64,000 nt of DNA, from assembly GCA_027587225.1 (NCBI GenBank), contig JAPDDQ010000036.1, positions 18,671-82,670 of the forward strand, given 5' to 3'. Source of the stretch: Solirubrobacter taibaiensis. GTDB taxonomy: Bacteria; Actinomycetota; Thermoleophilia; Solirubrobacterales; Solirubrobacteraceae. Shown piece by piece: positions 31,093-38,760 of this stretch (its first letter is position 1; every line of letters starts with the position of its first letter). A program made the position numbers and the translations under genes. The notes beneath the pieces were generated by a model. The model was not told the DNA's origin. It worked only from the letters and a program-made list of their open reading frames with translations, and made no database searches.

Positions 31093-31476
31093 GTGTCCTC
31101 TGTCGACGACCTCCTGGCCGACGCCCCGTTGGGGGCGGCGGTCGCCGCGCTCGCCGAGCGCAACCGCCATCACCTTGAGCAGATGACCGATGCGGAGCGC
31201 CAGGATGCGCTCTCGCATTGGCATGACATCGCCGTAGCGGTGCTCACCGCCGCCGGCGCTGCGGTCGGGGGCGGTGAAGGCGTCGCGAACGAGAATCAGG
31301 GCCGCGCCGTGATCGTCCTCGAGGATGCGGGCGGCGACGAGGTTGCCGTGCACGCCAGCTTCTTCCCGCAGCTCGAGGATCTCGGTGGCGAAGTGCTGGT
31401 CACCCCCGCCCAGGCCGCCGCGCTCGAACTGCTCGAGGCGATGACCGGGGGCGACGAGGACGAAGAAGAGCTGTAA
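31093..31476 (+). CDS. Small acidic hypothetical protein
   Basis: The protein has 127 aa, GTG start (VSSVDDLLADAPLGAAVAALAERNRHHLEQMTDAERQDAL). A central region AVIVLEDAGGDEVAVHASFFPQLEDLG looks beta-rich, and the tail GGDEDEEEL is strongly acidic. No signal peptide, membrane segment or known motif is visible. The stop lies 4 nt before the 22-bp palindrome that precedes msrA, and both genes are on the plus strand 22 nt apart, so they may be one operon. Confidence 0.6.
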   Translation: MSSVDDLLADAPLGAAVAALAERNRHHLEQMTDAERQDALSHWHDIAVAVLTAAGAAVGGGEGVANENQGRAVIVLEDAGGDEVAVHASFFPQLEDLGGEVLVTPAQAAALELLEAMTGGDEDEEEL

Positions 31477-31480
31477 CGAA

Positions 31481-31502
31481 TCACGGTCTCGCGAGACCGT
31501 GA
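31481..31502. promoter_or_regulatory. 22-bp perfect palindrome at the msrA start
   Basis: The segment is fully self-complementary with no spacer; the half-site is TCACGGTCTCG. It lies between the acidic protein gene and msrA and covers the possible GTG start of msrA at 31499. A perfect palindrome of this length suits a dimeric repressor's operator. It could also act as an RNA hairpin limiting translation or ending the upstream transcript (no T-tract). Confidence 0.6.
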
Positions 31503-32155
31503 AGTACATGCTTTTCGCTTCCAAGACCAAGATGGTGGAGCCCGAGAAGGCCCTCAAGGGCCGTCCGGTAGCGCTCCCCACCCCGAACACGCACTTCGTC
31601 CTCGGCACCCCGCTGCAGGGCCCGTTCCCCGACCATCTGGAAACCGCCGTGGTCGGCATGGGCTGTTACTGGGGCGCCGAGCGCACGTTCTGGCAGACGC
31701 CGGGCGTCTACACGACCGCCGTCGGCTACGCGGGCGGCTTCACGCCGAACCCGACCTACAACGAGGTGTGCAGCGCCAAGACCGGCCACACCGAGGCCGT
31801 CCTGGTCGTCTTCGACCCCGAGCAGGTCAGCTACGAGGAGATCCTCAAGACCTTCTGGGAGAGCCACGATCCGACCCAGGGCATGCGCCAGGGCAACGAC
31901 ACCGGCACCCAGTACCGCTCGGCCATCTACACCACTACGCCCGAGCAGGCCGAGGTCGCCGCGGCGACCAAGACGGCCTTCGAGGAGCGCCTGAAGGGCG
32001 CCGGCTACGGGGCGATCACGACCGAGATCGCCCCGCTGGACACCTTCTACTACGAGTCCGACGACATCCACCAGCAGTACCTGGCCAAGGTGCCGAACGG
32101 CTACTGCGGCCTCGGCGGCACCGGCGTGAGTTGCCCGGTGGGCCTCAGCGCCTAA
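31499..32155 (+). CDS. msrA: Peptide methionine-(S)-S-oxide reductase MsrA
   Basis: The protein has 218 aa. The catalytic motif is GMGCYWGAERTFWQ (Cys near residue 56; the family usually has GCFWG). It is followed by GVYTTAVGYAGGFTPNPTYNEVCSAKTGHTEAVLVVFDP, WESHDPTQGMRQGNDTGTQYRSAIY, and the resolving-Cys tail NGYCGLGGTGVSCPVG. It repairs oxidised methionine using thioredoxin. The N-terminal 45 residues match the longer E. coli-type MsrA. Two starts are possible: GTG at 31499 inside the palindrome, or ATG at 31508 just after it. The stop overlaps the convergent GDPD gene by 4 nt. Confidence 0.95.
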   Translation: MKYMLFASKTKMVEPEKALKGRPVALPTPNTHFVLGTPLQGPFPDHLETAVVGMGCYWGAERTFWQTPGVYTTAVGYAGGFTPNPTYNEVCSAKTGHTEAVLVVFDPEQVSYEEILKTFWESHDPTQGMRQGNDTGTQYRSAIYTTTPEQAEVAAATKTAFEERLKGAGYGAITTEIAPLDTFYYESDDIHQQYLAKVPNGYCGLGGTGVSCPVGLSA

Positions 32156-33921
32156 GGCTCAGTCGTCGAGAGCGTGAACGTCAGCGTCGTCGTGTACGCC
32201 CCGGTGCGGAGCGGCTCGGCGGCGCTGATGGTCTGACGGAACCCGAGCGACACGGCCTCGGCCACGACCGGCGCGGTCCACGCCTTCAGCGCGAGCGGAC
32301 TGGTCAGCGGCGCGAAGGCGTTCGCGTCGGCGCGGACGCCGAGCGGCTGCTCGAGCGCGTGCGCGCCGTTCGTGAGCTTGCCGCCGGTGACGCTCAGCGT
32401 CGTGTCCATCGCGGACGAGATCACGCGCGCCGTGGTCTGCGCCGTGTACTCGCCGGCCACCGCGGGCTGGAAGACGCCGAACGACGGCGTCGCGCCCAGC
32501 GTCAGCGAGAGCGTGCCCGCGACGACACCGCCGACCGTGCTCGGCGTCTGCGTGGTCTGCTCGTCCGTGATCCGGTCGAACTGCAGGTAGTCGATGTTGA
32601 AGTTCTGGTACGCGACCGGGTCGATGCGGACGAAGTAGGTGTGCTCGCCCGCGGCCAGCTCGATCGATTCCATCAGCGTCTGCGGCATGAACGCGTCGTG
32701 CGAGGTCGTGGACGCGATGTCGACCGTCGCGGTGCGGCCTCCGAGCTCGACGGCGATCTTGCCCGCGGGCCGGTACGGGCTGGAGAACCGGCCCCACACG
32801 CGGTACGCACCGGCGCGCTGGATGTCCACCGTGTACTTGAGCCACTCGCCGCCGCGAATCCAGCACACGACGAGCGCGCCCTGCTGGTCGCAGACGTCGA
32901 CACCTTCGGCGCCGCGGTAGAGGTTGCCGCCCTGGTTGGCGTCCTCGGTGTCGGAGTAGCCGACGCCCTTGCCCTCGGTGGAGTAGTCCTCGCCCTGAAC
33001 GCGCACGGCGTTGGCCGGGTTGACCGGCTGCGTGACGTCGACGCCGCGCAGGTAGCGCACCAGCTCATCGACGTTGTCGGTCTGGATCACGTCGGCGAGA
33101 TGCCGCTCGATGACCGGCTTCCAACCGCGCGCGGGGTCGATCAGCGAAGCCTCGTCGGTGTAGCGCGCGGCGAGGCCGTACCACATGGTGTTGATGAAGA
33201 TCCGGCTCTGCGCCTTGGCCGCGGCCACCGCGGCGGGCTGGATCTGCGCGTCCGTCAACCGGTCGAAGACGATCTCGTACGAGTCGGGCGGGTTGGTGCC
33301 GAAGCCGCTCAGGGAAGCCGCGTTGCCGTCCTCGACGATGTGCGAGTAGAGGATCCGCGGGTCCTTGGCGCGAAACGCCTGCACGTCCGCCACGGGCGCG
33401 TTGCTCTTGAACACGGCGGTCTCGACCGTGCCCGTCTCGATCAGCTCCTGGAGGATCTGGTCGCGGTACGCCCAGGCCTTGTCCAGATTGATCAGGGCGC
33501 GGTTGTCGATCAGCGTCAGCGCTTCCTTGAGCGTCGGCACCGGCTGGTCGGTGACCTCGGCCTGCGCGCCGCCGAGGCCGCGCTTCAGCCGCAGCGCCTT
33601 GATCTGCGCGAGCGTCTTGGACGCGACGGAGCCGGTGCCGTTGGTGGTGCGGTCCACGGACGTGTCGTGCATCAGCACGAGCTGGCCGTCGGAGGTGCGC
33701 ATCACGTCGAGCTCGATCATGTCCGCGCCGTGGGCGATCGCCTGCTCGAACGACGGCAGCGAGTTCTCGGGCGCGCCGCGCCAGTAGCCGCGATGCGCGG
33801 CGACGAGGACGCGGGCGTCGTCGCCGTGCGCGCGGTAGTCGGTGGCGAGCGGCGGTGTCTGGGCCATCGCCGCGGCCGGGAAGGCGAGCGCGACGGCGAG
33901 TGTCGATACGAAGAGCCTCAT
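32152..33921 (-). CDS. Secreted glycerophosphodiester phosphodiesterase with carbohydrate-binding region
   Basis: This 589-aa protein has the signal peptide MRLFVSTLAVALAFPAAAMA, cut before QTPPL. The GDPD catalytic barrel covers about 35-285: VAAHRGYWRGAPENSLPSFEQAI (HR and E), ADMIELDVMRTSDGQLVLMHD (metal-binding E-x-D and His). Then follows a CBM6-like jelly-roll domain, VRVQGEDYSTEGKGVGYSDTEDANQGGNLYRG to QRAGAYRVWGRFSSPYRPAGKI and NFNIDYLQFDRI. The C-terminal 120 residues are a beta-sandwich-like domain. It probably hydrolyses glycerophosphodiesters or wall polymers outside the cell while bound to polysaccharide. Confidence 0.9.
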   Translation of the reverse strand: MRLFVSTLAVALAFPAAAMAQTPPLATDYRAHGDDARVLVAAHRGYWRGAPENSLPSFEQAIAHGADMIELDVMRTSDGQLVLMHDTSVDRTTNGTGSVASKTLAQIKALRLKRGLGGAQAEVTDQPVPTLKEALTLIDNRALINLDKAWAYRDQILQELIETGTVETAVFKSNAPVADVQAFRAKDPRILYSHIVEDGNAASLSGFGTNPPDSYEIVFDRLTDAQIQPAAVAAAKAQSRIFINTMWYGLAARYTDEASLIDPARGWKPVIERHLADVIQTDNVDELVRYLRGVDVTQPVNPANAVRVQGEDYSTEGKGVGYSDTEDANQGGNLYRGAEGVDVCDQQGALVVCWIRGGEWLKYTVDIQRAGAYRVWGRFSSPYRPAGKIAVELGGRTATVDIASTTSHDAFMPQTLMESIELAAGEHTYFVRIDPVAYQNFNIDYLQFDRITDEQTTQTPSTVGGVVAGTLSLTLGATPSFGVFQPAVAGEYTAQTTARVISSAMDTTLSVTGGKLTNGAHALEQPLGVRADANAFAPLTSPLALKAWTAPVVAEAVSLGFRQTISAAEPLRTGAYTTTLTFTLSTTEP

Positions 33922-34003
33922 CGGCGCGGCATCCTCGCGGCGCCTGTGTGAGATTCGGCGGCGCCTTCACCGGACGCTAACGAGTTGAGCTAGCTTTGGT
34001 CAG

Positions 34004-34924
34004 ATGGCCGAAGCGATTGCTCGTGTGGGTGAGATCGACATCTGTTTCGAGACCTTCGGGGACTCCTCAGATCCGGCGATCCTGCTGATCATGGGCCTCG
34101 GCACGCAGATGCTGGCGTGGCACGAGGACTTCTGCGAGCAGCTCGCGGCGCGCGGCTACTTCGTGATCCGCCACGACAATCGCGACATCGGCCGCTCCTC
34201 GCGGCTCGAAGGCGCGCCCGTGCCGACGCTCAAGCAGCTCGCGCTGCGCGACAAGCGCGCCGGGGCCTACACGCTCAGCGACATGGCGAACGACAGCGTC
34301 GGCGTGCTCGACCACCTCGGCATCGAGCAGGCCCACATCGTCGGTGCCTCGATGGGCGGCATGATCGCCCAGCGCGTCGCGATCGAGCACCCGGACCGCA
34401 CGCTCACGCTCACCTCGATCATGTCCAACACGGGCTCGTTCTGGAGTGGGCAGCCGGCGCTCACGATGTACGCCTTCCTGTTGCGGCCGGCGCCGAAGGA
34501 GCGCAACGCCTACATCGAGCGCGCCGTGGACTCGTTCGTGAAGATCGGCGGCAAGGGCTTCGAGCCCGACGTCGAGGACCTGCGCGACATCGCCACCCGC
34601 TCCTACGACCGCGGCCACGACCCGCGCGGGTCCGCGCGCCAGCTCGGCGCGATCGTCGCCGACCGCGACCGCGGCCCGGAGCTGCGCAAGCTGCGGGTCC
34701 CCACGACCGTCATCCACGGCGCCGACGACCGGCTCGTGCCGCGCTCGGGTGGGCGCGCCACGGCCAAGGTCATCCCCGGCTCGACCTACGTGGAGATCAG
34801 CGGCATGGGCCACGGCCTGCCGCGCGGCGCCTGGCGGCAGATCATCGGCGCGATCGTGCAGAACGCCGAGCTGGCTACCCCAGCAACAGAATCATCACGA
34901 CCACGAGCAGCAACAGCAGGATGA
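34004..34924 (+). CDS. Alpha/beta hydrolase (RdmC-like)
   Basis: The protein has 306 aa. The fold landmarks are ILLIMGLGTQMLAWHEDFCEQLAARGYFVIRHDNRDIGRSS (oxyanion and D-x-R-x-x-G-x-S), nucleophile elbow VGASMGGMIAQRVAIEHPDR, acid loop VIHGADDRLVP and catalytic His in SGMGHGLPR. This is the pattern of methylesterase-like hydrolases such as aclacinomycin methylesterase RdmC. The last 50 nt overlap the 54-aa membrane protein gene on the other strand, and the final residues (ATPATESSRPRAATAG) are low complexity, so the native end may be earlier. Substrate unknown. Confidence 0.86.
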   Translation: MAEAIARVGEIDICFETFGDSSDPAILLIMGLGTQMLAWHEDFCEQLAARGYFVIRHDNRDIGRSSRLEGAPVPTLKQLALRDKRAGAYTLSDMANDSVGVLDHLGIEQAHIVGASMGGMIAQRVAIEHPDRTLTLTSIMSNTGSFWSGQPALTMYAFLLRPAPKERNAYIERAVDSFVKIGGKGFEPDVEDLRDIATRSYDRGHDPRGSARQLGAIVADRDRGPELRKLRVPTTVIHGADDRLVPRSGGRATAKVIPGSTYVEISGMGHGLPRGAWRQIIGAIVQNAELATPATESSRPRAATAG

Positions 34925-35039
34925 CCCCGCCGGTGATCGCGCCGCCCTGCCACTGCTTCGCCCAGTGGCCGGGATCGGCCTGATCACGCGTGTGGCGGCC
35001 CTCCGGCGGCTCGCCGACCCAATCGTCGTCGTCGCTCAT
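34875..35039 (-). CDS. 54-aa single-span membrane protein coupled to the LLM oxidoreductase
   Basis: ATG at 35039 overlaps the LLM oxidoreductase stop (ATGA), which strongly supports translation. The protein begins MSDDDDWVGEPPEG, continues DPGHWAKQWQGGAITGG and ends with a 17-residue hydrophobic helix (VILLLLLVVVMILLLG). It would be an acidic cytosolic segment with a C-terminal membrane anchor. It overlaps the 3' end of the opposite hydrolase gene. No function is known to me; tight coupling suggests it may tether or assist the oxidoreductase. Confidence 0.7.
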   Translation of the reverse strand: MSDDDDWVGEPPEGRHTRDQADPGHWAKQWQGGAITGGVILLLLLVVVMILLLG

Positions 35040-35914
35040 GTGAGCTCGTTCCCGATCAGCTCGACCATCTCCAGGTCACGGTGGTCCTGCATCTGCAGGT
35101 ACGCGCCGCTCACGCCCACGGCCTCCAGCTCGGCCAACCGCGCCTTCACCTGATCCACACTGCCGTTGATCCAGACATCAGTGGCGTCGGGATGGTCCTT
35201 GCCGACCGACGACGGGGTCATGATCGTGAACGGGATCGGCTCGCGGCCGGCCTTCGCGCACGCGGCGTCGATCTTGGCCTTGCGCTCGCGGATCTCGTCG
35301 AGCGTGGGCGCCACGGTGTTGTACTCGTCCGCGTAGCGGGCGGCGAGGCGCGCGGCACGTGGGCCGGCGGCGCCGCCCATGATCAGCGGCGGATGCGGCT
35401 TCTGGACCGGGAGCGGACGCGCCGTGAGCCCTTCCAGCTCGTAGTGCTCGCCCTTGAAGCTGAACGACGAGCCGTCACCGAAGTAGCCGTCGTGGACGAT
35501 CTCCAACTGCTCCTCGAGCACGTCCATGCGCTCCTTCATGGACAGGAACGGGAAGCCGGACGCGGAATGCTCGATCTCGCTCCAGCCCGTGCCCATGCCG
35601 AGGTCGATCCGCCCGCCGGACACGTGGTCGGCGGCGATCACCAGGCGGGCGAGCACAGATGGGTGGCGGAAGCTCGTCGGCGAGACCATCGTGCCGAGCC
35701 GCAGCTTCGTGGTCCGCGCGGCCAGCGCGTTGATGACGGCCCAGGCGTCGAGCGCGCCGCGCTCGCCCTCCCCCATCACCGACAGGTAGTGGTCGGACCG
35801 GAACAGCGTCTCGATCCCGCTGCGCTCACACGCGTCGGCCAGCGCGACCCAGTCCTCCCAGGTCACATCCTCCTGGCCCTCGATCATCAGGGCGATTCTC
35901 ACGAGGAGAGTCAT
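35036..35914 (-). CDS. LLM class F420-dependent oxidoreductase
   Basis: The protein has 292 aa. The luciferase-like barrel has WVALADACERSGIETLFRSDHYLS, AVINALAARTTKLRLGTMVSPTSFRHPSVLARLVIAADHVSGGRIDLGMGTGW (the cofactor-binding heart of F420-type LLM enzymes) and KPHPPLIMGGAAGPRAARLAARYADEYN. Such enzymes use F420 (or FMN) to reduce or oxidise diverse substrates. F420 is common in actinobacteria. ATG at 35914 is used; GTG four codons in (VRIALMIEGQ) is also plausible. The stop overlaps the 54-aa membrane protein gene. It is divergent from the EamA gene (14 bp). Confidence 0.9.
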   Translation of the reverse strand: MTLLVRIALMIEGQEDVTWEDWVALADACERSGIETLFRSDHYLSVMGEGERGALDAWAVINALAARTTKLRLGTMVSPTSFRHPSVLARLVIAADHVSGGRIDLGMGTGWSEIEHSASGFPFLSMKERMDVLEEQLEIVHDGYFGDGSSFSFKGEHYELEGLTARPLPVQKPHPPLIMGGAAGPRAARLAARYADEYNTVAPTLDEIRERKAKIDAACAKAGREPIPFTIMTPSSVGKDHPDATDVWINGSVDQVKARLAELEAVGVSGAYLQMQDHRDLEMVELIGNELT

Positions 35915-35928
35915 ACCCTCTCGCGCCG

Positions 35929-36807
35929 ATGTCGCGCGCTGTGGTCTGGAGTCTGTACGCCGCCTGCGTGCTCGTGTGGTCGAGCACGTGGGTGGTCATC
36001 GCCCTCGGTCTGGAGGATGTGGCGCCGTTCTTCGGCGCCGGGATTCGCTTCGTCCTGGCGGGAATCGGGGTGCTGACCGCCGCAGTGCTGCTCAAGCGCT
36101 CGTTGCGCACGGACTTCCTGCTCGCGGGACTCATCGGCGTCGTCCCGTTCGCCACGGGCTACGGGCTGATCTACTGGGCCGAGCAGTACGTGACGTCCGG
36201 GCTGGCGGCGGTGCTGTTCGGCGTACTGCCGCTCTACGTGGCTGTGCTGGCCGCGCTGTTTCTTCCGGATGAGCCACTGCGACCACGGCTCATCGTGGGC
36301 GTCGGCATCGCGCTGTGCGGGCTGGTGCTGGCGTTCGGCGAGTCGCTCGACCTCGGCACGGGCGAGCACACGGCCCTGGCGGCGCTGGCGGTCGTGTTGT
36401 CCCCGCTGGCGAGCGCGATCGGCAATATCGCCACCAAGAAGCGGATGGCGGGACTCGATCCGGTCGTGATGAACGGCTGGGCGATGGTCACCGGCGGCGT
36501 GCTGCTGCTCGCGTTCAGCGCGCCGACCGAGGACTGGGGCGCGACGACCTGGTCGTTCACGTCGATCGGCTCGATCCTCTACCTGGCCGCGTTCGGCACC
36601 GGCTTCACGTTCGTGACGCTGACCGTGCTGCTGCGCGAGCTGCCGGCCGTGACGGTGTCGTTCATCTCGATGATCATCCCGTTCGGCGCGCTCGCTCTGG
36701 GTGCGCTGTTCCGGGACGAGCCGGTCACCGCGGTCGCCGTGGGCGGCGCGTTGCTGGTCGTGGCCGGGATCGCGGTCGCGCAGTTCCGGTTTGGCAGGAT
36801 GCGCTGA
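35929..36807 (+). CDS. EamA/DMT family transporter
   Basis: The protein has 292 aa with ten predicted helices in two EamA repeats. The first is AVVWSLYAACVLVWSSTWVVIALGLEDVAPFFGAGIRFVLAGIG to YGLIYWAEQYVTSGLAAVLFGVLPLYVAVLAALFLPDEPL. The second is LAALAVVLSPLASAIGNIATKKRM to ITAVAVGGALLVVAGIAVAQF. The drug/metabolite transporter family exports metabolites or amino acids; the substrate is not deducible. Its stop overlaps the SDR start (TGATG), so the two form an operon. Confidence 0.92.
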   Translation: MSRAVVWSLYAACVLVWSSTWVVIALGLEDVAPFFGAGIRFVLAGIGVLTAAVLLKRSLRTDFLLAGLIGVVPFATGYGLIYWAEQYVTSGLAAVLFGVLPLYVAVLAALFLPDEPLRPRLIVGVGIALCGLVLAFGESLDLGTGEHTALAALAVVLSPLASAIGNIATKKRMAGLDPVVMNGWAMVTGGVLLLAFSAPTEDWGATTWSFTSIGSILYLAAFGTGFTFVTLTVLLRELPAVTVSFISMIIPFGALALGALFRDEPVTAVAVGGALLVVAGIAVAQFRFGRMR

Positions 36808-37511
36808 TGCCTTCGATCGTGGTTCTCGGCGCGCGCAACCTCGGCGGCGCGATCCTCTCGCATCACCTGCAGGCCGGCTGGAAGGGCGCGGCCGTCGCGC
36901 GCTCCGCCGAGACGCTCGAGACCGTCCGCGCGGCGGGCGGGCTGGCGCTGGAGGCCGACGCGTCCGACCCGGCGTCGCTGCAGGCCGCGCTGGAACGGGC
37001 CCGCGCCGATTTCGGCTCGATCGACGTGATCGTCAACGCGGTGTCCGCCGCGCGGCCGACGAAGCCCGGGCCGTTCGGCGGCGGAACGCTCTCCGAAGCC
37101 ACGGTCGAGGACTTCCGCGGCTGGACGGGCGCGGTGGCCGAGCAGGCGTTCGTCTTCCTGAGCGAGGGCGTGCGCGTGGGCGCGAAGACGCTGATCCAGG
37201 TCACGGGCGGGAGCGCGCGGCGCGCGATGGCCGGGCGCGGCCTGTGGGCGGCGGGCGCGCACGCGACCCGCGCGTTGGTCCACGCCGCGGCGCAGGAGCT
37301 GCGCGAGGACGGCGTGCACGTGGCGCTGCTGATCGTCGACGCCACGATCGACTCACCCAAGACGGCGTCGATGATCGCGGGCAAGGCCGAGAACGAGACC
37401 GCCGATCAGGCCCAGATCGCCCGCGCCGTCGAGTACCTCGCGGGCCAGACGGCCCGCGCCTGGACGCACGAGCTGACGGTTACCCCCGCGGGGGACCGCT
37501 GGCTGCCGTGA
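36807..37511 (+). CDS. Short-chain dehydrogenase/reductase-like protein
   Basis: The protein has 234 aa. ATG at 36807 overlaps the EamA stop. The N-terminus SIVVLGARNLGGAILSHHLQAGW is a variant of the glycine-rich NAD(P) motif (GARNLGGAI instead of TGxxxGIG). DVIVNAVSAARP fits NNAG, and TLIQVTGGSARRAM sits where Ser of the catalytic triad lies. The YxxxK position reads GLWAAGAHATRAL, which lacks the Tyr-Lys pair. This looks like an atypical SDR that may bind NAD(P)H without classic catalysis. The last 32 nt overlap the convergent membrane-anchored protein. Confidence 0.72.
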   Translation: MPSIVVLGARNLGGAILSHHLQAGWKGAAVARSAETLETVRAAGGLALEADASDPASLQAALERARADFGSIDVIVNAVSAARPTKPGPFGGGTLSEATVEDFRGWTGAVAEQAFVFLSEGVRVGAKTLIQVTGGSARRAMAGRGLWAAGAHATRALVHAAAQELREDGVHVALLIVDATIDSPKTASMIAGKAENETADQAQIARAVEYLAGQTARAWTHELTVTPAGDRWLP

Positions 37512-37899
37512 CGATCCAGCGCCCGTCCGCCTGAGCGACCCACACGTGCAGGTCGGCGGGCAGGGCGTTGCCGGGAGCGGTGAGCTTCCACAGCGCCCGG
37601 CCGCGCGCGTCGAGTTGGTCGCGCGCGACCTCCGCCTCGACCTCCTCGGTGTCACACAGCCCGGAGACCTCGTCGATCCGGGTCCCGTACTGGGTGAGCG
37701 CCGCGTTGTCGCATTCGATCGCCGCCGTCAGGTAGGCCCGGACCGTGTCGGCGCCGTAGTCGTCCGCGCGGTTGGGGTTGCTCGCGATCACGTCACCGGA
37801 GCGCACCTGGACGTGCGTCTGCTCGTTCCCGCGCAGGACGAGAAAGCCGATGACGGCGAGCGCGACGACGCTCGCGATGACCGCGAGAAGGATCCTCAA
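37480..37899 (-). CDS. Membrane-anchored hypothetical protein
   Basis: The protein has 139 aa with TTG start overlapping the STAS-domain gene stop (TTGA). An N-terminal signal anchor (MRILLAVIASVVALAVIGFLVL) is followed by an extracytoplasmic domain: DTVRAYLTAAIECDNAALTQYGT, a Cys pair (ECDN, GLCDTEE), and LTAPGNALPADLHVWVAQADGRWIVTAAS. It resembles small NTF2-like or lumazine-binding-like envelope proteins by appearance only. It overlaps the SDR gene's 3' end by 32 nt. Function unknown. Confidence 0.6.
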   Translation of the reverse strand: MRILLAVIASVVALAVIGFLVLRGNEQTHVQVRSGDVIASNPNRADDYGADTVRAYLTAAIECDNAALTQYGTRIDEVSGLCDTEEVEAEVARDQLDARGRALWKLTAPGNALPADLHVWVAQADGRWIVTAASGPPRG

Positions 37900-38240
37900 T
37901 GGGCGATCAGTGTCTCCGGTACTTCGCTCACCATCTCAAAGGCCTCGTCCACGGCGGAGAGCGCGAACAGCCGCTGCACCGCCTTCGGGCCCCGCACGAT
38001 CAGGAGCCGATGACCCGCGCGCCGGGCGCGCCGACGGGCGGCGAGCAGCCGGGCAAGCCCGCACGAGTCCAGGAAGTTCAGCTCGCGCAGGTCGAGGACC
38101 ACGCAGCTGGGACGCGACTCCTCCACCCGTCGCAGCTCCTCGTCGAACGTGTAGGCGTGGGCGAGATCCAACTCGCCCCGGAGTGCGATCCGTACAGCAC
38201 CGGCGTCCAGCTCTTCGATCATGAGGCCGAAGCCCTGCAT
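37896..38240 (-). CDS. STAS-domain anti-sigma-factor antagonist-like protein
   Basis: The protein has 114 aa from ATG 38240, chosen because AAGGAGA lies about 9 nt upstream. The STAS domain reads VRIALRGELDLAHAYTFDEELRRVEESRPSCVVLDLRELNFLDSCGLARLLAARRRARRAGHRLLIVRGPKAVQRLFALSAVDEAF. LDLRELNFLDSCG has Ser at the position phosphorylated in SpoIIAA-type antagonists (DSxG). Such proteins release sigma factors from RsbW-type kinases. No kinase or sigma gene is adjacent, so the partner is elsewhere. The gene downstream starts inside its stop. Confidence 0.88.
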   Translation of the reverse strand: MQGFGLMIEELDAGAVRIALRGELDLAHAYTFDEELRRVEESRPSCVVLDLRELNFLDSCGLARLLAARRRARRAGHRLLIVRGPKAVQRLFALSAVDEAFEMVSEVPETLIAH

Positions 38241-38328
38241 GCTGCCCCTCTCCTTGGAGGATGTCCCGAAAGTGACATTCCCCCTCTTCGCGAACTTCGA
38301 ACCACGTCCTCGCGTAGGGTTCGCCGCG

Positions 38329-38736
38329 ATGTCCAAGCGCTATGTCCACACGTGCGTGCGGGTCCTCGATCCCGACGCGTCGGTCGCCTTCTACGAGGCC
38401 CTCGGTTACGAGCGCCGCGGCAAGCTGCAGTTCGAGACCGCCTACAACATCTACATGGGCCTGCCGGGTGACGCCGACACGCTCGAGCTCACGGTCAACA
38501 TCGGCCGTGACGAGCCGTACGACCTCGGCGACGGGTACAACCACATCGCGCTGACCGTCGACGATCTCGACGCGCAGCTCGCGGAGTTGTCGAAGATCGG
38601 CGTCGAGCCCGAGAAGCCGCCTTTCAACCCGGGTGGCCGCCCCGAGATCGGCCGGATCTGCTTCGTCCAGGACCCGGACGGCTACCGCATCGAGCTGATC
38701 GACGGCGGCGAGTTCCCCACGCCCCAGGACGGCTGA
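38329..38736 (+). CDS. Glyoxalase I / VOC-family metalloenzyme (lactoylglutathione lyase-like)
   Basis: The protein has 135 aa from ATG 38329. The VOC fold shows YVHTCVRVLDPDASVAFYEALGYERRGKLQFETAYNIYMGLP, LELTVNIGRDEPYDLGDGYNHIALTVDDLDA and GRICFVQDPDGYRIELIDGG. Metal ligands would be His in YVHTC, Glu in LELTVN, His in YNHIAL and Glu in RIELID, as in glyoxalase I. It detoxifies methylglyoxal adducts. The thiol cofactor in actinobacteria may be mycothiol instead of glutathione. It is divergent from the STAS gene (88 bp). Confidence 0.87.
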   Translation: MSKRYVHTCVRVLDPDASVAFYEALGYERRGKLQFETAYNIYMGLPGDADTLELTVNIGRDEPYDLGDGYNHIALTVDDLDAQLAELSKIGVEPEKPPFNPGGRPEIGRICFVQDPDGYRIELIDGGEFPTPQDG

Positions 38737-38760
38737 CAGGCGGTCGTACCCTGAAGGCCA

